Shown here piece by piece: positions 1 to 11,400 of a stretch of 64,000 nt of DNA. Position 1 is the stretch's first letter. The number at the start of each line of letters is the position of its first letter. The stretch covers positions 1,054,001-1,118,000 of the forward strand of contig JAGMWG010000012.1 of the NCBI GenBank assembly GCA_020744225.1, given 5' to 3'. A program made the translations under genes and the position numbers. The stretch is from Paraphoma chrysanthemicola (taxonomy: Eukaryota > Ascomycota > Dothideomycetes > Pleosporales > Phaeosphaeriaceae). The notes under the pieces were generated by a model. That model was not told where the DNA came from. It saw only the letters and a program-made list of their open reading frames with translations, and searched no databases.

Positions 1-873
1 CGGTGGAGTTTGGATAGATAATTACACCGCCCCACATTGGACCCTGTTTGTATGTCTCCAAATCGAAGCGAGTAACGATGCCGAAGTTGTTAAGTCCGCC
101 TTTAAGCGCGATGAAGAGATCGGTATTGGAGGTCGCGTTCGCGTTGACGATGATTCCGGAAGAGAGGACAAGTTCAAAATTGACCACGCCATCACAAGCC
201 CAGCCTCGCTCCGGAGAGAAAAAACCAATGCCTCCTAAGGAATATCGATCAGTGACGTGCTATATATTCGAGCGAGCGTGGAATATGGTACCTCCCAGCA
301 AGAAACCGCCAACTCCAACGTGACCATTCCTGCCGCCTTGAACAGAAATACTGTATGGATCAAGAGCATCATAGACGCTCTGCCACCTCGCACCAGGCCC
401 GACTGAAACGGTATTATCGGCACGATTGAGGAGTATTTTGTTCATCGCACTTAGGTCAATCGTGACTCCATCTTTGATATCGGCGAATCCTGCCGATTTA
501 TGAGAGCGGCACGAGCCGTCTAATTTCAGCTAATCATACCTTTGTTAGTGTTGTGACCGCCACTTCGGATAGCAAAAGCAACAGAATTGAAACTGTTTAG
601 AACTCTGATGACAACAGCGACATCTTCCGTCGATTGCGGGGTCACCACACAAGTCGGCCGTAGGCGAGTTCCAATATATGCATACGATGAAATGGAGTCC
701 TCATAGCCCTGATCGCGGGCAAACGAGACGTGCCCTGGAAGGGTTGAGAATAAGGATTGGCATGCCTTAATGGAGGTGCCGAGGTCAGCGAATCCGCGCG
801 AGGCGAGCAAAGAGAGCAAGATCCAGCAAGGCATTCGTAATGAATACATGACGATGTAGGAAAAATTGAACAT
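1..873 (-). CDS. Secreted FAD-binding (BBE/PCMH-type) oxidoreductase, 3' part beyond window
   Basis: A berberine-bridge-enzyme-like flavoprotein that probably oxidises a small secreted metabolite or sugar; the substrate is unknown. Proposed exons on the minus strand are 873-540, 489-292 and 234-1, with introns of 50 nt (539-490) and 57 nt (291-235), both GT-AG. Joined, they read through the PCMH-type FAD fold: VAVVIRVLNS, IRSGGHNTNKG, DGVTIDL, then GGFLLGGGIGFFSPERG and a GGLNNFGIVTRFDLETY segment, all typical of the family. The N-terminus is hydrophobic (CWILLSLLASRGFA) and fits a signal peptide. ATG codons lie at 873, 849 and 834; 849 gives the cleanest signal peptide. The substrate and BBE domains lie off the left edge. 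Family assignment is firm; the biological role is not inferred. Confidence 0.85.
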
Positions 874-1764
874 GTAACAAGCAGAAGTATTGAACCTACG
901 ATGGATATCACCAAACTAGAAGGAATGAGAAACAGGCAAAACGTGCGTCCGAGGCCGCCGGGGTGGTCTGCAACCACTTCCCCGGGCTTTGGTAAAGTCT
1001 ATGATAGGCTCCGTGATGATCGAGGAATGAAAGTTGGGATAGAGGCATGCAAACTTCGCTACACAAGCGGCAAATTGCGATACAGAGGATCGATGCTTGA
1101 AGTAGTCAATATCTCCATGAGGCAGGGGTAAAGCTCAACGGTACTGTACCCGCTCTTGCTTTTTAGAAGTATGAATATAAGTCCGCGGTCTTGGTGCAAT
1201 TTCCGTGAATATTGCAATAGCGCGAGGCGTAGTGAGCGGCTCGAATGGAGGCTATTCCTGCATCGGCATTCCCATTACGGGCAGCACTCCGAGCTCAGGG
1301 CAAGCTCTGGCTAGCCAAGGCTCCATTTTTCTTTCGGGGTGAGGCAAATTGATCGCTTGAAAAACAGCCTCGTTCTACGGCGGCATGGTGGCGAAGTAAA
1401 ATCTCGAAGGATCTGAGAGCGCATCTCTCTTCAGCGCAATATGATGCTTCTGGCCAGTATCTTGTAATGCAGTGAGTCTAATCAACCCCTGGTTTTTTTT
1501 GTTAAGCTTGTGGGGGTCGTAAGTGAATTCGAGCAAACGAAGGTTCGCTGGACTTGGTTTGGTGGGGTCGGAAAATATGCGGGTGGATGACTCCATTTGT
1601 CCGACTTTGCACCACATTGTACCCCGCACAGTAATGCTAGGCCACACATGCTCTTCCGAGCTGAATTTCCCATTCGATTTTGTGGGAAGTGGTTGGGATG
1701 GTGGGTAGGCTTCCATTGTGCAAGAACATAGTTTAGCTAATTTTTGAAACTTGATAATTGTCCT
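874..1764. other. Intergenic, no gene seen
   Basis: This is the upstream region of the FAD oxidoreductase. Only short open frames without ATG-supported, family-like sequence are visible on either strand. I see no repeat or RNA gene before the tRNA at 1765. Confidence 0.5.
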
Positions 1765-1802
1765 GACACGATGGCCGAGTGGTCTAAGGCGGTAGATTTA
1801 AG

Positions 1803-1814
1803 CATTGCTTAGAT
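1803..1814 (+). other. Canonical tRNA-Leu anticodon-loop intron, 12 nt
   Basis: Lies between tRNA positions 37 (G1802) and 38 (C1815), the normal site for the nuclear tRNA splicing endonuclease. Its CTTA (1808-1811) can pair with TAAG (1799-1802) over the anticodon, the usual anticodon-intron helix. Confidence 0.75.
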
Positions 1815-1838
1815 CTCTACTAGGGCAACCTGCGTGGG

Positions 1839-1890
1839 GTAAATTGAAAGCCTTTCTCGTTTGCGTTGTACGTATGTTAACAGTTATCAG
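1839..1890 (+). other. 52-nt spliceosomal-intron-like insertion in the tRNA T-arm
   Basis: Sits exactly between the last T-stem base (G53, 1838) and the first T-loop base (T54, 1891). It starts GTAAAT, ends TATCAG, and has a branch-like TTAAC at 1877-1881, about 10 nt before the end. Its length falls within the 44-78 nt range of the protein-gene introns in this window. Deleting it gives GTGGG-TTCGAAC-CCCAC, a perfect T-arm. Because it ends in AG, the pol III B-box is nearly preserved (AGTTCGAACCC). Whether it is removed by the spliceosome, removed otherwise, or not removed cannot be seen from DNA. Confidence 0.75.
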
Positions 1891-1916
1891 TTCGAACCCC
1901 ACTCGTGTCAACATGA

Positions 1917-1921
1917 TTTTT
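1917..1921 (+). terminator. RNA polymerase III T-run terminator
   Basis: Five consecutive T residues start 7 nt after the tRNA discriminator base, the normal position and form of a pol III stop. Confidence 0.65.
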
Positions 1922-4411
1922 GCTTCTTTTTGGGCACCTTTGGCCCCACCAGCGACCGCAAGGCTTGAAAACCTTCTCATTGACGACGATGATGCTTTCA
2001 AGGACAAGAGTAGCCATCTTTTTGGTTGTGGGAATACCGGTAGGCTGTGAGGTATGCGATGTAGCTTTTGGGCCGAAAACGTTTCCTCCCGCCACAACCC
2101 TCCATGACACACGCCTGCATAGTCTCACATACTTTTTGTCAAATCTGAAAATAATAAGAATGGACGTTGTAGGTATTCAGACCATGGGATCGGAGCAAGA
2201 GGATGGGTGTGCTTCAACATATACGCCAGGCCACAACAACCTCAAGCTAGCGCTTTGTGCACGGTCGCTTTTCTCTATTGATAAGAATTACAGGTAAGCC
2301 TTCAAGATTGATGATGATTTGAAGATGGTTATCGTGTCAAGTAGGCAGGTCGTCGGCAGTGTCACTTCTAGTGGTCTGAGGCATACAACACCAAAGTCTA
2401 GCACGGTCTAATTCGAGACGATGTGCACTCGATATTCTGATTGCGTCTAAGATCGATCCACAGCGACGGTATTCATACAATTAATACGCAAAGGTCTTGA
2501 ATTGCTGTGTCCTACACCACTCGAAGTCTGCCGTGCGCTTAGAAAATCGTTACCTCCCTTTGACCGAGTGAACACCAAAAGAAGAACTAGGACTACCTTG
2601 ATAAATTGTTACTGCTCACTGTGCACGCCTAGAAAAATTGCAATATAGGGGAGAGCAGATCTAGAATACCAGTTGAGAAGCTTCAACAACAAGCGCGATT
2701 CGTAACCAAACATCACGCGCATGTGTTCGAGCTGATGAGGATGGTCACAACACGAGAGAAACCCGGCGCAATCAATTGAAGAGATGTTCGGTAGTTCAAG
2801 AAGGAGAAAGTTTGCCTCGCCAACGGCTAGTGAAATCATCGAACAGCTCCGCTTACGACGCTGGTGAACGACTCGACCAAGATGACCAAGACGACCAAGA
2901 GGTAAGAATGACTACACCAGCTCGACGATATCAATGCGTGCGTGCTAACAAATATGTCGCGCAAGACCTTATACCTCATCACAATCCTCGAGCATACAAT
3001 AAGTAACACTCTTCGGAGCTTGACCCAAGTCTACACTAGAAACACAACACTACGCGTGAGGAAGCTTTCAGAACATCCACGTGTTCCTTGACTTAAGCGC
3101 ATTGCATGTAGATAACCACTCACCGGGAGTCTTACATGTCGTTTGTGCATTATGAGGCAACGCGGGGGTCCTGCTCACAATGCTCTGACACCCCCTACCG
3201 CTACCAAAGAAGCTGAATAAAAGCAGTCCTGTCATGCTCTGACCCCCATGCTTTGGGCATTGGCATACAAATGACATAGCCTGTATATCTTCAACCCACT
3301 TTTGCTCATAGAACAATTCACCTCGTCCAATTTGAAGACAAACAGGATAGCTTATCCACATCCTTTCTCCAATGTTCAGAACCTCGAAAGCTGCTATGAA
3401 GGTGTCGATGTCCAAACAGTATTTTCACACTGACTTGAGACACGGCTTCAGCTGTATCATTACGGAAGTCAGTTCATTCCACGACAATTTCACATCCGAC
3501 TCGCTTCCCTTGAATATACTGTGCATCTCAAACCTCAAGTGAGTCGAGTCACAAAGTGGTTGATTCAATACGTCGCCATATTCACCATTCAAGTACCAAA
3601 CTGAACGCTTTGATTTTCCACATCAAAACGCGGAGTACAAGCACACACGGACCAGAAGTGACAGGTGAGTTTAAGTGGACATTGGGTTGTGCACGACACA
3701 CATTGGTTCCGTCCACAATTTGAACTGACACTTTCACTTTGTCGTAATCAGGTCGTAAAGTAAGCGTATAAGCAGGGCGATTGGTGCGCTGATGGGAGGA
3801 GTGGCAGATGTAATGAATGCAGAAACATTGGTAACATGTCCGATTAGGAAGTGCACGATTTATCGGTATGGGTGCACGAAATGGGACGATAGTCAGCTTA
3901 GACCTTAAGCAAGGTCAAGAGTGTGAACAGTAAAAAGTGCTGCCAACGGAATCGCCCGAGGTCAACATATGTAAGTTGCAAGCGGACTTTGTATGCGCAT
4001 ATTTAGATAGGAACTGCAGCTCGAGACGGCTCCACATGTCGTTGGATCGGACATGCATGGCTTGAGAATTCACTGAAGATATCCATACATTGATATCCGA
4101 TCACAAGTATCGCTGGATGAGCAGTTGAGGCCCGTAAGACTTTGCATAGCTTTCTATATCGCACCCTGTCATATCCTCGCGACGCCATTTATCATAGCAC
4201 ACAGAACGCACAACTTACAAACAAAGAGCAGAGTTATGCATACCTACACACGACTACGCTACTTTTGTTCTTCCACAAACACAAGCAAACAGCACCCACA
4301 GCGCCAGCCTATGCTAATACGCCTGAAGCCGAAGCCAAAACCAAGAACACGAAAATCATACACATATCCCAGTCCATCTACCTCTCCAACCCTGTTCCAT
4401 CCTCCCACCGC
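1922..4411. other. Intergenic, no gene seen (2.5 kb)
   Basis: Only short, unsupported open frames on both strands. A 9-bp unit GACCAAGAN is repeated three times in tandem at about 2875-2901. The right end is presumably the eIF5B 3' untranslated region. No transposon signature, tRNA or 5S rRNA was recognised. Confidence 0.45.
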
Positions 4412-7400
4412 TCAAACGATATCAAACAACTTCTTCAACTCGACAATCAGCTTCCACTCGTCCGTGCTGACGTCGCTTCGGAAGAACTCCTTGAGCGTGT
4501 CGATACTCTTGCGGCTGACGGCCGAGTACAGCGTGTCGTCTTCCTCGAGATGGCGGCCGTACATGGGCTGGTTGTTGCCTTCGATTTTGACGGCGACGGA
4601 GGGCTGGCCCTTTTTGCAGACCTGGATCTGCTTGTGGTCGCGCTCGATTGATGTACTGTTATACAATTAGCAAGTGCAATGAATGAGGGAGGACACGACT
4701 TACACTCTGCCAAGCTGGATGATTTCCTTCACACCTGTCGCAGCATTCTTCTTCACAGCGCAAATGGGCGTGGTAATCTTGAGATTGCCGTCGATGACGT
4801 CGACACCAAGAACGATCGGATCCTTCTTATTGAAGACAGCGACAGGCCTGAGAACACATGGGAACACAGCCAACATCTTACTCTCCTCCTTGCGCTGCTC
4901 CTCGAGCTGCTTCATGTGCGCCGTGAACTTGTCGAAGAGATGATAAATGATGTCTGCCTCGAAGATCTTGACGCCAATCTCGTCGGCATACGCCTTGGCC
5001 TCCTTGTCGACCTTGACATCGAAGCACAGCATGACGGCAAACTCCTTGGCCTTCTCCAACATGACACCAGCGCGAAGGACGTCCTTGCGGAAGACTGGAC
5101 CGATGGAGATGGTGGAGACGGGAATCTTGGAGACGCGTAGGAACTCAAGCAACGCTTCGAGCGAACCAAGTGTCGATGCCTGGACGGAGACACCACGACC
5201 GCTCTTGGACACCTTGCTGAGCAAATGTGCGAGGTCGCCCATGACGTCGTCCATCAGGTCTTCCTCGTCGTCATTAGGACCAACGACCAGCAGACGCGAT
5301 CCGGCAATGGCGTTATCAAGGCCATCGGCCGAGATCTTGATACCCATGGCGGCCTTGACCTCCTTGTTGTGCACGTACACCGACTTGACGCGAAGTTCCT
5401 TCATCTCCGCTGGCGTCAACAGCGCTCGAATGTTCGTCACTATGGGCTCCGGATTACCACACAACACTATTCGGTCGCCTTCGTGCAAGACACCGTTCGA
5501 CAGAATGACATCAATCGTCGTTCCAAGACCCTCAATGACCTTGACTTCGAGGACTGTGCACTCAACCTCGGACAGGTACATGAGGTTGTTGGTGAGACGC
5601 TCCTGAGTGAGCTTGACAATGAGCTTGATCATGTCTGGAATACCCTCTCCAGTATGTGCGGAGGTCGGGCAGACCGACACGTACTTGGACATGTTCTTGT
5701 TCCTGAAGAAGAGCTCCGAATTGAAACCCTGCTCCTGCAGCTGCGTGCGAACAAAGGTCCATCGCTCTTCGAACTCGGCCTGCACAGCCTGTTTCTGGAG
5801 GTTGAAGCTGTCCACGAAGCCATTGTTGTCAATCTTCTTCCAGCCAAAGAGACGATCGATCTTGTTGAGCGCGACGATGAAGGGGGTGCGGCGGTCGCGG
5901 AGCAGTTTCATCGACTCGATAGTCTGTGGCTCGAGACCGTGCATGATGTCAATGACAAGAATAGCAATGTTACATAGCGAAGAACCACGAGACCGGAGGT
6001 TGGTGAAAGACTCGTGACCAGGTGTATCAATAACAAGCAGTCCAGGAACGTTGAAGACAAAGTCCTTGTCCTTGTTGACCACAGCGACCTTCTTTTCTAG
6101 TGCTTCGACGGGGAAGTATGTCGCACCAATCTGCTGCGTGATACCTCCTGCCTCGCCCTCTTGCACGTTGGTTTGTCGGATCTTGTCGAGAAGCTTCGTT
6201 TTACCTGTATCGACGTGACCGAGAATACAGCAAATTGGAGATCGCAGGTTGTCCTTTGACCGCGCCGCGAGAGCTTTCTCATGCTCCTCCTTTCTTCGTT
6301 CTGCAGCGGCAGCCTTTCGGGCGGCTTCGGCACGTTGGGTTGCGGTGCCCTGCTCGTCCTCGGAAGAGTCGTCTTCGCTGTCTTCGTCCGAGTCCGTTTC
6401 CGAATCTGATCCCGCAGACTTTGCTTGCGATGTTTCCTGTCCTTTCGCTGCTTCTTCTTGTCGGGCCTTTTCCTCTTTCGCCTTCTTGTCTGCAGCTTTA
6501 CGTTCTTCCTCTTCGTCAGTGTCGACATCCCAGCTGTCCTTGACGCCGTCGTCTTCGTCCGCAAGCTTCTCCCAATCATCGCCAGAGTCCTCATCCTTCT
6601 TCGCCTCAGCATCCTCCTTGGCCTTCTCAGCTGCAGCGGCAGCGGCCTGCTCTTCGGCTATCCGTAGCTCTTCAAGCTTCTTCGCAGCCTCTTCAGCCTC
6701 CCGAGCTTCCTTTGCCTTTTGCTCCTCAAGCTGCTTCTTCCTCTTCTTGCGGTCGTCGTACAGCGGCTTCTTCTTTTGCTCTGGCTCGTCGAGGGCCGCG
6801 ACTTTGGTCCCTTCGCTCTCGAGCATTTGCTTCAGACGGAGTTCATTCTTCGCCTTTGCCTCCTTTTGAGCCTTGGTCATGTACTTGCCCTCCTTCTTGA
6901 GTTGCTCAATCTTCTCCTTCTCTTTCTGTTTCTTCAGCGCCTTGGCTTCTGCCTGTCGCTTCAGCTCCTCCTCGGCTGCCTGCTCTTCGGCCTCTATTCT
7001 GGCCTTCTCCTCGGCTTCAAGACGAGCCAGCTCCTCTTCCCGCTTCTTCCGCTCCTCTTGTTGTTTCTGAAGTGCGGCGAGCGCGGGACTCAGCTTCTTC
7101 TTCTTGCCGCCGGCTGCTGCAGGCTCGAGCGCAGCGGCTGTGGGTGCAGCAACGGGTGCGGTTTTGGTCTCGACCTTTGCAGGCTCAGCTTTGGCGGGCG
7201 CTGTAGCCTTCTTCTTTGCAGCCTGGACGCAGAAAGTTAGCATTACATCCGCAGCACGGGGCTGTCGCAAGGTCACTCACCAACTCCTTTTTCCGCTGCT
7301 TCTCCTTCTCCTTCTTTTCCTTCTCCTTCTCTGCCTTCGTCTTCACGCGCGGCCCATCATCCGTCTTGTCCTCTTGTGGCTCTTCTTGCTTCTCAGCAGC

Positions 7401-7736
7401 TCCGCCCTTGGCCTTCTTCTTACCATAGTTGCCAGCAAAGACATCATCGTCGTCATCATCAAATGTACCTTCCTGCGGGGCCTTGCTCTCAAAACCTGCG
7501 TCATTCGCGCCTTCTGCAGTGGGATCCTCGCCCTCGAGCTCAAAGTCTGCGCCCTTGTTCTTCTTCTTCTTGCCGCGTCTTTGCAGCGCAGCCATGAGGT
7601 CGCCACCTGCCGCATCGTCCGCGGGCTCCTCTGCCTTGGGCTCCTCGGCACCGGTTTGGGGCGCAATCGACTCGCCCAATTCGGCCTCCCAGTCATCGTC
7701 CTGCGCCTTCTTATTTCCTTTCTTCTTTGGCGGCAT
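4412..7736 (-). CDS. eIF5B: Eukaryotic translation initiation factor 5B (GTPase)
   Basis: Ribosome-dependent GTPase that promotes 60S subunit joining with eIF1A in the cytoplasm (yeast Fun12, bacterial IF2). Exons 7736-7281, 7222-4704 and 4655-4412 encode 1072 residues. The introns are 58 nt (7280-7223, branch GCTAAC) and 48 nt (4703-4656). The first 470 or so residues are a highly charged Lys/Glu-rich, low-complexity region starting MPPKKKGNKK, usual for fungal eIF5B. The GTPase domain shows G1 GHVDTGKT, G3 DTPGH and G4 NKID, followed by beta-barrel domains. The last intron restores the C-terminal frame GRVTSIERDHK, which the family requires. The start at 7736 is the first ATG and gives the expected N-terminus. 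It is transcribed in the same direction as the class V chitin synthase upstream of it. Identification is certain. Confidence 0.97.
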
Positions 7737-8430
7737 CGTGAAGTCGCCTGTCGGGAAGGGGCGGAATTTCGCGAATCTAGGGGTGGACGCTGCTTCTTGT
7801 GGCGGGGTTCACGCCGTGGTTTTTCAGGTCAGGCAGGCGCTGTGGACGCTGCAGAGTAGGCAAGAGGCTGTGAAGAGGTGTGCTGTGAGTCAGACTAGAA
7901 CCAGTAAAGGTCTGGGTCTGGAAAGTGCGACAGAATGTGCAGTCGCGACGTCAACGCACACGGGACGTCGAAATTCACTTTGTTTGTGCTATGCGATCGC
8001 TGTGGCGGCCGGTGGCGGGGTACCATTTGAAGACGCACGGACGCCGTTCGTAACCAAACCATCAGTGTGGCTCACCAACACTGCTGCCTGCGTGCCAAGT
8101 CTCACACACTGTCCCAAAAGATTGTCTGACTCAATGTATTACTATGTGATTCATCATAGCTTCTCCAATCCTACACGGATCCTACACTTCTAACCCTAGC
8201 ATTTTGCCTTCCCATGCGAAGAAAAAGAAATGCACGCCTGCTACGCCGATAGATTCGAATACATGTTTACAACGCCGCTTAAGGAATGCAGTGATTAAGT
8301 AGTGAGATAGCAAAAGATGGATGCGCCAAGTCCGTCGAGTACAAGGTACAAAGGAGTGCGAGATTTTGGTGACGCGTAGATTCGTAAAGCATCATGCTTG
8401 GAGATCCGCAATTACTAGAGAAGACAGTCG
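7737..8430. other. Intergenic: eIF5B promoter and class V chitin synthase 3' flank
   Basis: Holds the eIF5B upstream region and the 3' untranslated region of the next gene, both read on the minus strand. I see no further gene. The long plus-strand open frame across 7429-8193 is antisense shadow over the eIF5B 5' exon plus promoter sequence. Confidence 0.5.
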
Positions 8431-11400
8431 CTAATGTATGCCGTTGACGAGAAGTGCTTCGACCGACTGGCCAATGAACTGTTTCTTAAGCGTAAGATCG
8501 CATTGGAACCTGGAGCTGTTAGCATGTGCTGATGTTGATGACTGCGAGAAAACATACCTTCGCTCTAATTCGGCCTTGACCGACTTCTTGGTGACAGTCA
8601 TGAGATCAGACGTCGAGAGAACATCACGAATCTCAGCATAGATCACCTCGTCCGCCGGCAGGTGTGCCAACTGCGACATCTCAGTACCGCTCTCGTAACC
8701 ACCGTAGCCACTTGGAGCAAGGCTGATTCGCGACTGGCTTTGGGTGTAGCGCGGAAGGTCGAGGTGGGACATGGGCCGCGATGGAGGCATGCCGCCATAT
8801 TCTGAGCCAGCAACTGAGCCGCCAAAAGGCTTGCGAGTGGCATATGTGAAGCCGGAGATCTCGGAGCGGTCGTCGCGCATCGTGTGTTGCTCCCACATCT
8901 CTGCTTGGTACTCTTCCCACCTCTTCTTGGGAATGCTGGCAGGATCGAATTTGCCCTCATCGGAGACAACAACCTTCTGACCCTTCTCACCAGTGACGAC
9001 ACGGGTGTTACCCCACGAGAAGTCGTCCATGTGCCAGAAGGAGTACAATGGCAGGGCAAATGCAAAGATTGGCGTAGCTAGCATGTAGATGATCATCCAT
9101 CCGATCATTTCCCACTTGCGGCGAATGATGAAGATGATCATCTGCAAACCATAAATGGCTCCCAGGAGAATGAAGGCAGTAACAGGAACAATGTCTGGCG
9201 TCTCAATGACCGAGTAGATGAGGTAACCGAGGTAGACGACGATGACGGGCTGCACGACAGTCGAGACCAAATCCAAGAAGACGATGAAGCGCATGCTGAA
9301 GCAGCAGAAACCACAGAGTTGCTGCAACGGAATGAGCTCGATGAGGTTGTGTACCGTTGAGTTGATCCATCGACGACGTTGCGACATGAAGACGGTCCAG
9401 CTGTCGGGCGCCACGGTCCAGGCATGCGCCCTCATGGTGTACTTGGTCTTGTACTTGGAGTGGCACTTCAGAAGAAGAGTTGTCAGGTAACGATCTTCTC
9501 CGAGATGCAGCAAATTCTTCGTGTGCAACGTGTCAACGCGAACAACTTGGTAAGCTTCGACGACCTCCTTGCTAACAAAGAGTGGCTTTCCAGTCTCGGC
9601 GGCACGGATACGGTACATGGTGAAGCAACCGGGCAAGCAAGTGACCGAACCGAAAAGACTCTCGAAAGCCTTGGTCAAGTTATGAGAAATGTAGTATTCG
9701 TAAACTTGCATCATGGTAATGAACGAGGACTTCGCATTGGTGAGGGCAGTTTCACCACAAATGGCGATGAGGCGGGTATCGTGGAGGAAAGCGGCAACAA
9801 ACCGAGTGGCGGCATCCGGGGCAACGACCGTGTCGGCATCAATTTGCAGTAAGAATTCGTAGAAGGTGGGATTGACTCCGATGATGTTCCGGATCTGGTG
9901 ATGCATTTCGAGTTCGAGCGGGCTCATTGGAAGATTGTAATGGACGCGGTTCAAGAACCTCATGAGAATGATCTGAGAGTCACGCTTGCCACGGTTACCG
10001 GGCTTGGAAACCTCAGATGGTTTGCCGACCTTGACCACGACCAGGAAAGGCACAATGTGACCCTGGACTTCGTACAGACCGGAATAGCATTTACCCATGT
10101 TGTGTTGACGTTGGCCTTCGCCCAAACTTTCGAAGCTCAGTGGATCGGGATCCGTAGCCTCTGGGACACCAAGAATATCGAGGACGATGCGAGGAGTGGG
10201 CTTGTCGTTGCCCTGTCCGATAATCATGCCGTCGCAGACAATGACCAAAAGCTTGCGCTTGTCGTCATACTTCATCCTGGCAGCAGAGTCGATGGCACGA
10301 CGCAGAGACTCTTCGTCTTCAGTGTAAGCCGGGACGGTGCAGATGATAAATTTGTCAATGTTCTCGGGATCGGTCTTCCTGGAGAATTGGAGCGCAGCCA
10401 AGAATTTGAAACCGATAACGCTGACGAGGAGAATAGAAATGGCGAGCAGGAGATACTTGGCGAACAAACACTTTGCAGAATTTCTCGTGTCAAGATCGCC
10501 GACGTAGAACAGATTGTCGAGGCAGATCTGCATGTTGTTCTTCTTCTCCGCGTCCATAGTGAGGCCGTTCCAGTATTTGGTAATGTCCTTTCCAGACTGA
10601 ACTCTGAAGATCTGGACGATGCCATCATCTAAAAAGTTCGTGTCCTTTGAAATATCAGGATCCTCGACTCCCTCAGGTGCAGGCTTAACCTCACGACCAC
10701 CAGGCATATATTTTGACAAGTCGTAAACCTTGTTGTTCATGTACGCAATCGAGTCACCCTTGTTGGCCAGAGTCTTGAGATATTGAGGGCTGAATCCAAC
10801 GCGGCCCTTCATGTAATTGGCTTTGAGGAACACTTGTTGCTCGAACCACCAATCGGGTCGGGAGTCGTTGGTGAACCACCGGAAGTCATGGTACTGAGCG
10901 TTGAGATCGGTTGTGCTGACCAGATTGTTTGCGGACGATGCAGTATAGTTGGTAGTCCTGTAGTTCAACTGAACACCAGGATGGATGGCACCGTTCACAC
11001 CAGTGCAAAGGGCGGAGACCTGGACTGGGAACAAGTTGGTGGCGTCTTTACCTGCATACTTCTCCAGATTCCTCTGCGGAATGATGTTCGGGTAATGGTG
11101 AGGAATGAAGTCTCCGAGATCATAGACAATTCCGCGCATAGCGACGAAGGCTGAGCGGTCATCTTTGCCATCGTAGGATGATAGTTCGGAAGTCGAATAA
11201 ACGTGTTGTGTTGGACAAATGAGCATCGGGAAACCAATCATGAGGAAAATGACAAAGCCGCAGCTCAACCAAATCAACATGTTGATGGCCAACTTCTCGC
11301 GCCAAGCAGTCCGCACATCTTTGCGCTTTATACGTCCAATGATTCGGATAGCAAAGTCGGGAATCAAGAAAGTAAGGCACCAGACGAGGAACATCCATCG

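Larger units (their letters stand above)
1765..1910 (+). tRNA. tRNA-Leu(UAA) with two insertions
   Basis: Decodes UUA leucine codons. All cloverleaf parts are visible. The acceptor stem 1765-1771 pairs perfectly (7 of 7) with 1903-1909, and the discriminator is A1910. The D-stem is GCC 1774-1776 with GGC 1788-1790. The anticodon stem GTAGA 1792-1796 pairs with TCTAC 1816-1820, with anticodon TAA at 1799-1801. The long variable arm has a 3-bp stem capped by GCAA (1822-1831), as expected for a type II tRNA; A73 and the anticodon make it Leu rather than Ser. The T-stem is GTGGG 1834-1838 with CCCAC 1898-1902, and the T-loop is TTCGAAC 1891-1897. Two stretches interrupt the mature sequence: 12 nt at 1803-1814 after position 37 (the canonical site) and 52 nt at 1839-1890 between positions 53 and 54. 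An A-box (TGGCCGAGTGG, 1772-1782), a near-intact B-box and a T-run terminator support pol III transcription. Confidence 0.88.

Noticed and set aside
2311..2379. Possible C/D-box snoRNA (ATGATGA at 2311, CTGA at 2376)
   Set aside because: No terminal stem flanks the boxes and no C'/D' pair or guide was found; such short motifs occur by chance.
4679..7859. Long plus-strand open frames opposite eIF5B
   Set aside because: They are antisense shadows created by the Lys/Glu codon bias of eIF5B, with Leu/Ser-rich low-complexity translations and no family likeness.
9379..10632. Plus-strand open frames of 157 and 244 codons opposite the class V chitin synthase
   Set aside because: They lie wholly antisense to a certain coding region, and their translations resemble no protein family.
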